Positions 48,951 to 57,284 are shown, numbered from the stretch's first letter. The stretch: DNA of 62,303 bases from Prorocentrum cordatum (GCA_963575745.1 CAUYUJ010014327.1:102501-164803), one strand, 5' to 3'. A program made the numbers and translations. The notes: generated by a model not told the origin, from the letters alone.

Positions 48951-51059
48951 TTAGAGCGACATCTTCCCGCTTTCGTCGAACCCTTTCTTCGATTTCTTCG
49001 GCGCGGGCTGGCCCGAAGGCTTCCCTTTGGCCCTCTTGGCCGCGTCCGTCTTCCACGTCTCCTCGGCCGCCTTCTTCTTCGGTGCGGTTTTGGGTCTCGC
49101 CTCCCACAGGAGCTCTTCTCCTTTCTTCACGGCCGTGGTATTCACCAGCACAGGGACATTCACGGCGAGCACGACCCCGCCTGTCCCAGGCACGCACACC
49201 GCCAATTCTTTCGTCTCCAGCTCCATGTTGATGCGCGCAACTGCGCTTTCATTACGGCTGTTTCTCTGCTGGATCTCCTGTTCCGTGACTCTGTTGACTG
49301 CCCAGAAGACGTGCATTGTCTCTTGCGCATCCCACTTCCATGCTCTCAACCGCACATTGTGGTCAGCCACGTCGGCGGGCGTCTTGTCCGCAGGCGGCTT
49401 GAACTCGGGGTGCAAGTAGAAGGTCGTGGGCGTGGCCCCATTTGGATCTCCTTTCACCCAGACTTGCACGGCCACCCTCTCGGGGTGCGTGCTTGCGGCG
49501 TGCACCTTGGATGCCTTTGGGACGCACGGCCACAACTCGATGCATTTTTCGTCGTTTGCAGCGGTTGCCTTGACGGTGCGTTTCTCTGTGTCAGCGTCTT
49601 GCAACACCTCTACTTGCGCTTCCGCAACTGCGGACATGTGGCGCGCCCAAAGGCACAGCAACACTGCGCTGACCAAAGCAGGCTCCCGCCCCAGCTCCTT
49701 CGCTGCCGCTGAACGCCTCCATTCGGCGATTGGCAAAGGGAAGGATCCGCGTGGAATGGCCGTCGTGTCCCTGCTGCGCTGGTGGTTCGTTGGTAATTGC
49801 GTCGTGGGGTCAAAGGAAATGACCGTCGGCATCAACTCGTGCCCCTCTGCGGAAGCCTTTGTCTTCCCCGCCACTGCGGGCTCATTCGGTTCTGGGCGCG
49901 GCAACGCGTTGAAATCGAACCAATCGGGCTTCCCGCCTCCGACTCCCACTTCGCCGAGGGCCTTCTCAAGGGCGTCCCGATTGGACTTCGGCTCCACCTT
50001 CCCCGTGGCCTCCGCGCAAGCGCGGAGGAGCGCCTGACGATGTCCTGGGATACTTCGTTCCTTGACGTGGGTGTCCTTCAGGTACTGCATGAAGCCGTCT
50101 GCGGTCAGTATGCACAGGTTCGCCTTGAACTCGATCGCCTTCTCAGGGCCCATGCCGTCGATGGCCTTGCTCAGCGTGAACAAGTACAAACGGAGAGCCG
50201 AGTTCATGTCGATGAGGAAGTCTCGGAACTCCTTCTTCTTCCACGATTGTTCTGGGTCAGGGCACCACACAGGAGTGTCAACGCCCCTCTTCCTCGCAGG
50301 CGCGTTCCTGTAGCATCGCATCACCACGGCAACCTTGACCCACGGCACTTCGTCGGGAAGCTCGCTGGCTGCCCCGAAGGCACCGAGCCGAAGGGCCCTT
50401 CTCCTGGAGTTCACGTAGACCTCGCAGAACTGGAGCAGCAAGGGGATGAACTGCGCTTTCGTGCTCCCGAGCCCAACAACGAACGAGAACAGCTCAATGA
50501 AGTCTGGGTCCTGAACGACTCGATCGAGTTCGTGCATGACGGAGAGCTTGACCTTTTCAAAGGCAACCTGATCCGCAACTGCGGCGTGCAGCTCCGCGTC
50601 AACAGCCTTGCACAGAACACGGAGCGCGGTGAGTTCAGTCGTTCGCAACGCAAAATCGGCTCCTTTATTGAGGGACTGGCTGATGAGCGAAGCACCAGTG
50701 GGTTCCTCGTCCATGATTTTCCAGCTAAGCACTTCCATGAGCATACCCCCCTGCACGAGTTTCTTAGCGACAGGGTCATGTTCCGCCACTGCGGCCATGT
50801 CGAGATTGCCGTCCTTATCGAGCACGCGCTTCAGCCTCGCGCTCTCGTCCTCCGTGAACTCCATGCCTTGGGGGATGGGCCACTTGGCTCCCAGGGCGCA
50901 CGCCCGCAACACGAGGCACAAGTGGGAGTGCGAACACGTCCCATACGCAACGTCTGTTCCGCAACTGCGGTCGAAGCACGCAGCGAGGTGGCCGGTCGCT
51001 TTTTCCAGATTGTACTCTGTGTACGTCTGGAACTTCGGGTCCTCCTTTTTTCTCAGCAC
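48951..51059 (-). CDS. Unknown large element protein, main frame
   Basis: 702 codons starting at a GTG, so not a natural start. The frame at 51,053-51,376 ends seven bases into it and looks like its N-terminus. The beginning (HLAACFDRSCGTDVAYG then TCSHSHLCLVLRA) contains a Cys/His-rich stretch. The middle is helical (FIELFSFVVGLGSTKAQFIP, KKKEFRDFLIDMN), and the C-terminus is Lys-rich (KKSKKGF), perhaps nucleic-acid binding or nuclear targeting. With the upstream piece (ERVRELAVKIFLAGFTQAEA, then GVCVQ) the arrangement faintly recalls ParB/sulfiredoxin-type domains (R-x-LA, then G-x-x-SHxH-x-x-LR). That is speculation. The catalytic or binding role is unknown. Confidence 0.55.
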   Translation of the reverse strand: MLRKKEDPKFQTYTEYNLEKATGHLAACFDRSCGTDVAYGTCSHSHLCLVLRACALGAKWPIPQGMEFTEDESARLKRVLDKDGNLDMAAVAEHDPVAKKLVQGGMLMEVLSWKIMDEEPTGASLISQSLNKGADFALRTTELTALRVLCKAVDAELHAAVADQVAFEKVKLSVMHELDRVVQDPDFIELFSFVVGLGSTKAQFIPLLLQFCEVYVNSRRRALRLGAFGAASELPDEVPWVKVAVVMRCYRNAPARKRGVDTPVWCPDPEQSWKKKEFRDFLIDMNSALRLYLFTLSKAIDGMGPEKAIEFKANLCILTADGFMQYLKDTHVKERSIPGHRQALLRACAEATGKVEPKSNRDALEKALGEVGVGGGKPDWFDFNALPRPEPNEPAVAGKTKASAEGHELMPTVISFDPTTQLPTNHQRSRDTTAIPRGSFPLPIAEWRRSAAAKELGREPALVSAVLLCLWARHMSAVAEAQVEVLQDADTEKRTVKATAANDEKCIELWPCVPKASKVHAASTHPERVAVQVWVKGDPNGATPTTFYLHPEFKPPADKTPADVADHNVRLRAWKWDAQETMHVFWAVNRVTEQEIQQRNSRNESAVARINMELETKELAVCVPGTGGVVLAVNVPVLVNTTAVKKGEELLWEARPKTAPKKKAAEETWKTDAAKRAKGKPSGQPAPKKSKKGFDESGKMSL

Positions 51060-51376
51060 AGCTCTTGTGCTGGGTACATCTGAACGCAGACACCTTCGTG
51101 GTCAGCTTCGGCTTGCGTGAATCCAGCCAGGAAGATTTTCACAGCGAGTTCCCGAACCCTTTCCTGCTGAGGGTAGTGCCCGCCTCGGTTGCCCGTGTGC
51201 GGGGCGAGCATGAGCACAGGGAGGCGCACCTTGTCCCCTGTCCTGAATCTAGACCTCAAGGCGTTGGCCCTCTGAAAGATCCCTTGCGTTCCGCCTGGAA
51301 CTGCGGCTGTCTCGTCCGCCACTGCGGCTTTCTTGTCCGCCACTGCGGCATTATCTGTGCCGACGCTGTCGTTCAT
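51053..51376 (-). CDS. Probable N-terminal part of the 702-codon protein, other frame
   Basis: 107 codons from the ATG at 51,376 (MNDSVGTDNAAVADKKAAVA) to a stop at 51,053. Three 12-mer copies within 90 bp (51,316, 51,337, 51,394), the first two inside this ORF, give the repeated AAVAD peptide, so much of its N-terminus is built from the repeat. Its end overlaps the main frame by seven bases, the same kind of break as in the neighbouring gene. Confidence 0.5.
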   Translation of the reverse strand: MNDSVGTDNAAVADKKAAVADETAAVPGGTQGIFQRANALRSRFRTGDKVRLPVLMLAPHTGNRGGHYPQQERVRELAVKIFLAGFTQAEADHEGVCVQMYPAQELC

Positions 51377-51399
51377 ATCTGTGCCGACGCTGTCCGCCA

Positions 51400-52084
51400 C
51401 TGCGGCCCGGAGCTCCGATATGGCGGACTATGGCACGACGTCCGTCGCTCAGGGTGGAGGCGTGTGTGCCAGGAGCCCAACGACCTGCTGAGCCGAATGC
51501 CTGCGGACGACTGAGGGCTCAGTTTTAATCCAAAATATCGGGCGAGAGCTTGGGGGGGGTGCAGGCTGGAGGAGGGAGGGGGGTGCAAGCTGGAGGAGGA
51601 CGAGGAGGGGAAGGGGAAGGAGAGCTAGGACGGAGGTGGCGGGGGGATGCGGCCTGGAGGAGGACGAGGAGGGAGGAGGGAGGAGGGAGGAGGGAGGAGG
51701 GAGGAGGGAGGAGGGAGGAGGGACGACGACGACGACGACTGCTGACGACAGACGACAGACTTGACGACGACGACGACCGACGACGACTGCTGACGACAGA
51801 CGACAGACGCGACGACGACGACGGCAGCGACGACGACGAGGACGGACGACGACGATGATGATGACCCAGCGCGCGCACACTTATTGCAAACTGCGGCTTC
51901 GCAACCGCGTGCTCTCCTATTATACGCAACCGCAACTGCGGCTTGGCAACCGCAACCCCGCAACTGCGGGCTATCCTACACCGCAACATGCACTCCATCG
52001 CTAATGGGATGCACTACGCAGGCAGCAGGCGCCCAGTAGTACCGAGCTCTGTTCCGCAACTGCGGCTCCTCGGTCTTGCCGCAC
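51400..52084. other. Intergenic spacer with GGAGGAG and GACGAC tracts
   Basis: 51,655-51,722 is (GGAGGAGGGAGGA)n-like; 51,722-51,855 is GACGACGAC with ACTGCTGACGACAGACGACA duplicated. 12-mer copies at 51,930, 51,958 and 52,054 follow. No gene seen. Confidence 0.6.
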
Positions 52085-53908
52085 TCACCGCTCGTCCGCA
52101 ACTGCGGCAGATCGCGCCTCTTCGTGCTTCCGCTTGCTCGCCCGACTCTGGCGTCCGTGGCCGACGAAGACGACGTTTTGGTGGATGCCCTCGCACCAGT
52201 GCGTGCTGAAGGTCTTCTCGTTGAGCTCCTTCTGAATGACCTTGCCGATTGGGGGCAGCGCTGCCAAGCCGAGCTTTCTTCTGACTCCGCTACTGCGGTC
52301 AGGGTCATCCTCCCACTTGGGCATGTACTTCGCTGGGACCCAGCGCCGAGAGATGATGGAGTCGCTTGTTCGATGCATCCAATCAGGGAGCCACTGGGGA
52401 TCGTTCTTCGACGGCCTCCCTGCAGAATCTGTTGTAGTCCGCAATGCGCACGTCGCACGGGCCAATGGGGAGGACGTAATTCGGATGCATGACGCGTGTG
52501 CCCTCCACAAGGCCTCCGAACAGGGCGGGTCCAGCCCTGAGCACCACCCCCATCGGGCAGGTGTAGCTGGCTCCGCAACTGCGGCCAATGCTTGGAGCTG
52601 CTCAGGCGGGATGTCAAACAGGCCGCACAAGAACCGCACATCATTTTTATGGATGGAAGCAACCGCGTCCTTGAAGAAACTTGGATGCCACGCTGTTTGT
52701 TCTGATTGCGTGATCTTCTGTTGGAGACGTTCGGTGACTGCGTGTCTGGACACGACGGCAAAACGGATCACCGCGGCAGGATTCATGTCGGAGCCCTTCA
52801 GGCGAAAGCGCAGGATCGTGACGGCGTGGGTGGCCCCAACAACATGACCCGCAACTGCGGTCTCTGCGATGATGTGCGGGCGCACGAGCACCACGCCCGT
52901 GTCTCTGAACAGGCCAACCGTCGTCCAGTAAGGCTCCGCGGTGTTGTTTTTCAAAGTGACAGCGTCTTCGACGGCAGTCCTGAGTCCAACGGGAACGTCG
53001 TAGCTGCAAGCGCCTTCGACGTTCCCCGTGCGGAACAGCTCGGGGTCCCATACGACGAAGACGACCGCCGCAGTTTGGTGCAAGATGCACCTGAAGACAT
53101 CTTCCTTTGTTGCCACCTTCGTGATGACCACCACGTTGAACACCAAAGCGATGGTGGACGGAACCCGATTGCCGTCTGCTGTACGAAGGAATCCTTCGTT
53201 CCACTTGGGGCGTTCCCCAACGTAGTTTATCCCTGGAGGGGACCTGGTCCGCTGCTTCTTCCGCGGTGCTCCCGCATCTTCCCGCAACTGCGGTTCCGAC
53301 GGAGGCCCCGCGCGACCCCGCGACTGCGGTTCTGACAGCGGCGAGCCTTCCGTGGGAGGCGGCCTTTTCCTCGGCCGCGAATCGGCCGAGGCGATTGTCT
53401 CGGCGGCTTTCTCCTGGGAGGCGGCCTCGTCTTCGGGTTGGGCGCCTCGTTTGGACTCGGCTGCGAGCAGCACGGCCGAGGGCGCGCTGCTCCCAGATGA
53501 GCCGCGCGCGGCACCTGGCTCGCCGGCCACCCCCGCAACTGCGGTCTCGGTGGCGGCTCCCGTCACTGCTGGTTGGTCCTGCTGCTTCGTCGGCGTCTGC
53601 GCCCGAGGCCCCCATTTTGCCTTGGGGGTCAAGTGCGCCCTGCGCAACTGCGCCTCTTCGCGCCTCCCACCAGCAGAGCTCCCACTCGCAGCGCTTATCG
53701 GCGGCGGCGGCCGATATTCCCGCGAGGAGCTAGACGACTGCGGGGAGGCCTCGCGCGGCGGTCGCTCGGGGCTTCCGCAACTGCGGTCCTCCGTCGGCTC
53801 CGCGACTGCGGCATCCGCGGCAGCCCCTTGCAGGCCGAACCTTTCCCGCAGTTGCTGCTTCAGCTCGGCGAACCGCTTGTCGACCTCGGCTTTGCGACCT
53901 GGGTCCAT
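52085..53908 (-). CDS. Element protein resembling a catalytically inactive EEP relative
   Basis: 607 aa from a true ATG (MDPGRKAEVDKRFAELKQQL, a short coiled coil). Residues 30-215 are disordered, Pro/Ser/Arg-rich. From about 225 on, the order of strands parallels the EEP protein of the same element: FNVVVITKVATKEDVF then AAVVFVVWDPE (where the EEP protein has IIALCECD), GVVLVRPH, AVIRFAVVSRHAV (cf. NVMAVHVHH), NDVRFLCGLFDIP (cf. WDVKVCMGDFNMC) and STHWCEGIHQNVVF (cf. GTHFPLVAFTHN). The catalytic Glu is replaced by W/D and the GDFN Asp by Leu, so I expect a non-catalytic paralogue, perhaps a binding or partner subunit. The similarity was judged by eye. Confidence 0.5.
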   Translation of the reverse strand: MDPGRKAEVDKRFAELKQQLRERFGLQGAAADAAVAEPTEDRSCGSPERPPREASPQSSSSSREYRPPPPISAASGSSAGGRREEAQLRRAHLTPKAKWGPRAQTPTKQQDQPAVTGAATETAVAGVAGEPGAARGSSGSSAPSAVLLAAESKRGAQPEDEAASQEKAAETIASADSRPRKRPPPTEGSPLSEPQSRGRAGPPSEPQLREDAGAPRKKQRTRSPPGINYVGERPKWNEGFLRTADGNRVPSTIALVFNVVVITKVATKEDVFRCILHQTAAVVFVVWDPELFRTGNVEGACSYDVPVGLRTAVEDAVTLKNNTAEPYWTTVGLFRDTGVVLVRPHIIAETAVAGHVVGATHAVTILRFRLKGSDMNPAAVIRFAVVSRHAVTERLQQKITQSEQTAWHPSFFKDAVASIHKNDVRFLCGLFDIPPEQLQALAAVAEPATPARWGWCSGLDPPCSEALWRAHASCIRITSSPLARATCALRTTTDSAGRPSKNDPQWLPDWMHRTSDSIISRRWVPAKYMPKWEDDPDRSSGVRRKLGLAALPPIGKVIQKELNEKTFSTHWCEGIHQNVVFVGHGRQSRASKRKHEEARSAAVADER

Positions 53909-54570
53909 GGCGTGGCCGCGCGCGGCCCCCGTCCGACGGGGGAACTGCGGCCGGCTTGGGAGAGGAAGGGCAACGAGGGAGACGGCGGGGATGAGGACGA
54001 GGAAGGCGAAGAGGAGGATGGAGAGGACGCGACGGAAGAGGATGGCGCGAAGAGCTCAGACGAGGGTGAAAGGAGCAAGGGGACTGCGACGAGGATGACG
54101 GGGCAGAAACGGAGGAGGAGGAATCAAAAGTCCGCAACTGCGGCCCTCGGGGGGGACTGCGACGAGGACGACGGGAAATGACTCGGCCAACGGAGGCGGG
54201 CTACGGCCAACGGAAGGAACTGCGACGAGGAGGAAAGGCGGAGGGAGGAGACTGCGACGAGGACGACGGGGAAGGGGCGACGAGGACGACGAACAACTGC
54301 GGATCCATCTTTTAAGTACCTGTCTCCGCAACTGCGGCCGCGCTAATTAACGTCACGAGTGCTTCAACGGAGGTGATGCGCGCCCGAAGCACCTAATTAC
54401 AGCGGTCAGTCGTGGGAGCGCCGCAACTGCGGCCAAGCTGTATGAAGTCGCTAGAAGGCAGCGCCGCAACTGCGGCCGAAAGCGCGCATAGTGAGTCAAA
54501 CGAGCGCGGCGTCACGCGATCGGTCCCCGCAACTGCGGTTCCATGGCTGCGCAATCCCGCAACTGCGGTG
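53909..54570. other. Intergenic spacer with a dense 12-mer cluster
   Basis: 53,990-54,290 is GGA/GACGA-rich with repeated GGGACTGCGACGAGGA words. Five 12-mer copies lie within 243 bp at 54,326, 54,421, 54,464, 54,527 and 54,557, the densest cluster in the element. It lies between two convincing genes and could be the best region in which to study the 12-mer without coding constraint. Confidence 0.65.
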
Positions 54571-55827
54571 TCAAGGCTGCGCGGACCACCGCGGTTGCAG
54601 CTGCGCCCCCTTGCTCGCGTCGAACCGCCCAGGATTCGGATGGGCGTGCAGCATCTTCCAGAACGTGAACGTTCCGTGGCCATCGCTCTTGCCGAGACCT
54701 GCCCTCGGGCCCCGCACGGGATGCGAGTGCGGCTCCACCTCATACGTGTTGAACTTCGGGCTAGACCAGGATGGGTGGACGCGAATGCCCGAGCCGTCGT
54801 CGCGGATGAGGACGAAATCCCACTGGGGCAGAGGGATTCTTTGCGCCTGTCCTCTGTCCACCCCTTTCGTGTGCCTCATGTTGTCGAGACTGCTAGGGCA
54901 CGGGCGGCACTCGCAGCGGACCAACCCGCGACTGCGGTCATTGTCAGGGCCGCACACGACGCGCAGCATTGTAGGTCCATCCATCTGCGCGACCATCTCC
55001 AGCCAAGACCACGGCACTTTGACAGTGTGGTCCCAGTCCCAATCCCTGTTGTCCTGCGCCTTCCCCTTTGCGCGGTACTTAAGGATCTTCGAAATTTCCT
55101 CCGCAACTGCGGTACCTCCGAAGACGGGCGTGCGGCTGCCGAAAGGGTTTTCTCGGTCTTCGTACTCGTCTCGGAACCACTTCAAGGCCGCGTTGTGCTG
55201 CTTATAATTGCCGTTCCAGTTCGCCCTGAAGTTCTCGAAGAATTCCAACTTGAAAATTGGCAGCGGCTCATTGCGCACAATTTGAAACAGCGCAACTGCG
55301 CCTTGTTCTTCGCGCCCTGGGGGAAGCAGGGGACCGCCTCCTTTGCCCGCCGCTGTTGCGGCCGCGGGCTCCGCGGCAGGAGAACCTGCCGAGGCACTCG
55401 AGCGGCCACCTTCCCATGCATTCCACCAGCCACCCTCGTCGTCCCCCCAGCGGGCGCCCTCCATTCCCCAACCCTCGCATCCGTTGCCGCCCCATCCGCC
55501 GCCCTCCCATCCGCGACTGCGGTCACTTCCGTCGCCGCCATCCTGCGCTTTTCCTCTCCATCCGCCAAGAGAATCTCCGCCGCCCCAGCCGCCACTGCGG
55601 TCACCTCCGCCGCCGCATCCGCCACTGCGGCCGCCCCAACCCCCACTTGTTCCCCAACCGCCGCCGCTGCTCTTTGAAGAATCCGCAACTGCGGCCCGTG
55701 TTTCCTCTTCCGCTTTGTCATCACCCTGCACGCATCTCTGCCCCGACTGCAGGCCGCGGAGGCGGGCGCGAGCCCGCCCAACCGCCGTGAAACCTACCGT
55801 CGGCGCGGGCTTGAGCCGAACGTGCAT
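54571..55827 (-). CDS. Unknown Gly/Trp-rich element protein
   Basis: 418 aa from the ATG at 55,827 (MHVRLKPAPTVGFTAVGR). The same frame stays open to 56,328 only through a GGA tract, so I rejected the longer version. Residues 45-155 are Gly/Trp-rich (GGWGGRSGGCGG, GWGMEGARWGD) and partly made of 12-mer translations (DRSGGW, DRSRGW). From about 180 a globular domain follows (FKLEFFENFRANWNGNYKQH, WFRDEYEDREN, WDFVLIRDDGSGIRVHPSW, SDGHGTFTFWKMLHAHPN). I do not recognise it. It is the first gene of the element, nearest the right inverted end, separated from it by a GGA tract. Confidence 0.55.
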   Translation of the reverse strand: MHVRLKPAPTVGFTAVGRARARLRGLQSGQRCVQGDDKAEEETRAAVADSSKSSGGGWGTSGGWGGRSGGCGGGGDRSGGWGGGDSLGGWRGKAQDGGDGSDRSRGWEGGGWGGNGCEGWGMEGARWGDDEGGWWNAWEGGRSSASAGSPAAEPAAATAAGKGGGPLLPPGREEQGAVALFQIVRNEPLPIFKLEFFENFRANWNGNYKQHNAALKWFRDEYEDRENPFGSRTPVFGGTAVAEEISKILKYRAKGKAQDNRDWDWDHTVKVPWSWLEMVAQMDGPTMLRVVCGPDNDRSRGLVRCECRPCPSSLDNMRHTKGVDRGQAQRIPLPQWDFVLIRDDGSGIRVHPSWSSPKFNTYEVEPHSHPVRGPRAGLGKSDGHGTFTFWKMLHAHPNPGRFDASKGAQLQPRWSAQP

Positions 55828-56536
55828 GGAGGAGGAGGATGAGGAGGAGGAGGGTGAATGTGAGGAGGATGATGCGTTCCTGGGAGGCGTGCCTTCGCGT
55901 GCAACACAAGAGCCCTGAGAATTCCTGAGGCCCCTCCAACAGCCAAGGACGCGGATGACAAGAAAGTCGAGAAGATTGGGAACCGATTGAGGATTAAGAG
56001 GCGTGCGACGAAAAGGGATGATGATGACGAAGAGGAAGATCAGTGAAGGGGAGGAGCGGACAGGAATTATGGAGGAGTGATAGCAGAGGAGGAAGAGGGG
56101 GAAGGGGGAGGAGGAGGAGGAGGAGGAGGAGGGAGAGGAAAAGGGGGAGGAGGAGGAGGAAGAAGGGGAGGAGGAGGAGGAGGAGGAGGAGGAGGAGGAG
56201 GAAGAGGAGGAGGAGGAGGAGGAGGAGGAGGAGGAAGAGGAGGAGGACGACGACGACGAGGAGGAGGAGGAGGAGGAGAGGGAGAAGGAGAACGGGGACA
56301 GGAGGACAAGGACGGAGAAATATAACAAATGAGGGGGAGGAGGCGGAGGAGGAGGAGGACGAGGAGGAGAAGCAGGAAGAGGAGGAGGAGCGGGGGGAGG
56401 AAGAGTGCGCGTGAGACTGGGAGAACGAGGTAATTAATTAGAGAGGGAACGGGGGAGGAGGGAGGACAAGGAAGAGCATACAGCGACGAGAAGAGGAGAA
56501 GGAACAGACGAAGGCTCCTGCTGATCGCATTTCCGC
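55828..56536 (+). repeat. GGA microsatellite between first gene and right end
   Basis: 56,087-56,400 is GGA/GAG/GAA triplets. 55,828-56,086 and 56,401-56,536 have no recognisable content. A promoter for the minus-strand genes would be expected here, but I cannot identify one. Confidence 0.75.
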
Positions 56537-56639
56537 ATCGTTCAAAGCTGTGCCGGGGCACTGCTTTGAACGACTGGTGATGTTCAAAGCAGTTCCCCGG
56601 CACTGTGTTCCATCGTCGCCGTTATAAGGGCTATTGGAT
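56537..56639 (-). repeat. Right terminal inverted repeat with two hairpin blocks
   Basis: Reading inward on the minus strand: ATCCAATAGCCCTTATAACG, GCGACGA, then a degenerate copy of the left hairpin (CAGTGCCGGGGAACTGCTTT), then a longer one at 56,539-56,572 (CGTTCAAAGCTGTGCC with its inverse, one mismatch in 16). TTCAAAGCAGTGCC-type words occur at both ends and are candidate transposase binding sites. Confidence 0.85.
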
Positions 56640-56647
56640 TAGGGTTA

Positions 56648-56791
56648 AGTCGGGCACGTCCCTCTGCAGGAGGAACATCCCGAAATAGTCAAACGAAAAT
56701 CAGGGGACGATTATTTGACTATGTTTGAACATTGTTTGTTTAAAACAAAAATATACCAACACCTCCATGTATGGAGGACAGGCCCGACTGA
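56648..56791 (+). repeat. F1 MITE, copy i, abutting the large transposon
   Basis: AGTCGGGCACGTCCCTCTGC on the left, GGGGACGATTATTTGACTAT inside, and TCCATGTATGGAGGACAGG then CCCGAC on the right. It starts only about 8 bp beyond the right end of the 16.3-kb element. Confidence 0.7.
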
Positions 56792-57284
56792 ATGCTAGGA
56801 ACATCGTCATCACCAGGAGATCGGCTGCGACCATCTTGAGGATCAGCCCCACGGCGGTGGCGGAGCGGGGTGCCAGCACATCCTGGGCCTTCATGGGCGG
56901 AAACTCGTGCGCCGCGGCGAAACCCGTCCTGGGATGGAAGAGTGGGCGCATACCCGAGCGCCTGCAAGAGTGCGCTCTCGTCTGCCGAAGAGATCGAATA
57001 TCGTCTAACCGATCCCCATCCCCAGTGGCGTGGCCTGGGCCCCAGTGGCCGATTTGCCCCCCTCGATGGGGATAGAGGTCGTTCCCTTCGGGTTTCGAAG
57101 GGTGTATCCCCAACTGGGGGGGGTAATTTGGTGGGGGTCTCGAAGGGGATGGGGATCGGGTTGGGGGTCGTAAAATCGATACTGGGAGATCCTGGAGACC
57201 GAGGATGCACTCGAAAGGAGGCCTACTGATAGGCGAAAAGCTGATCGCTCTTTCTCGGGCGTCTATAGCCCTTCACAACGTTTA
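56792..57284. other. No gene recognised
   Basis: GC-moderate sequence with short overlapping open frames. If the spliced leader at 57,285-57,307 marks a retroposed transcript, this stretch is its body, but it shows no coding frame with a recognisable product. Confidence 0.4.

Larger units (their letters stand above)
40486..55694 (-). repeat. About 70 same-orientation copies of CCGCNACTGCGG
   Basis: Examples on the plus strand: 40,486, 40,522, 41,769, 42,285, 43,191, 44,471, 45,566, 46,635, 46,659, 47,283, 47,310, 48,059, 49,622, 50,573, 51,930, 51,958, 52,573, 53,533, 54,326, 54,421, 54,464, 54,527, 54,557, 55,101, 55,683. Position 5 is mostly A, often C, sometimes G or T. Two copies (41,498 and 46,416) are the perfect palindrome CCGCAATTGCGG. 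I found no full copy in the opposite orientation and none outside the element. On the coding strand the word is CCGCAGTNGCGG; as RNA, CCGC pairs with GCGG around an AGUN loop. It is translated PQLR, AVA or RSCG by phase. Close variants (GCGCAACTGCGC, CCGCATCTGCGG) also occur. Confidence 0.95.
40354..56639 (-). mobile_element. 16.3-kb TIR transposon with six co-directional genes and a dispersed 12-mer
   Basis: Bounded by inverted ends: 40,351-40,380 and the complement of 56,613-56,642 agree at 28 of 30 bases (shared TTATAACGGCGACGA). Both ends read TA then ATCC when read inwards, so TA at 40,352-40,353 and 56,640-56,641 is the likely target duplication, as in Tc1/mariner/pogo elements (known). 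Inside are six minus-strand genes, one a DD35D transposase. About 70 copies of CCGCNACTGCGG lie between 40,486 and 55,694, matching the bounds set by the inverted ends. The element is far larger than typical pogo elements. Two genes have broken N-termini, so this copy may not be autonomous. Confidence 0.85.

Noticed and set aside
40486-55694. The dispersed 12-mer as a CRISPR-like array
   Set aside because: Spacing is irregular (tens to hundreds of bases), copies lie inside genes, and the organism is a eukaryote.
55828-56328. N-terminal extension of the Gly/Trp-rich element protein
   Set aside because: The extension is poly-Ser from the GGA tract and starts beyond any conserved-looking residue.
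40354-56639. A Helitron, because of EEP and OTU-like modules
   Set aside because: No Rep/helicase protein is present, and terminal inverted repeats plus a DDE transposase point to a cut-and-paste element.
56634-56648. GGATTAGGG at the right end as a telomere relict
   Set aside because: There is a single unit only, and it is explained by the inverted terminal repeat.
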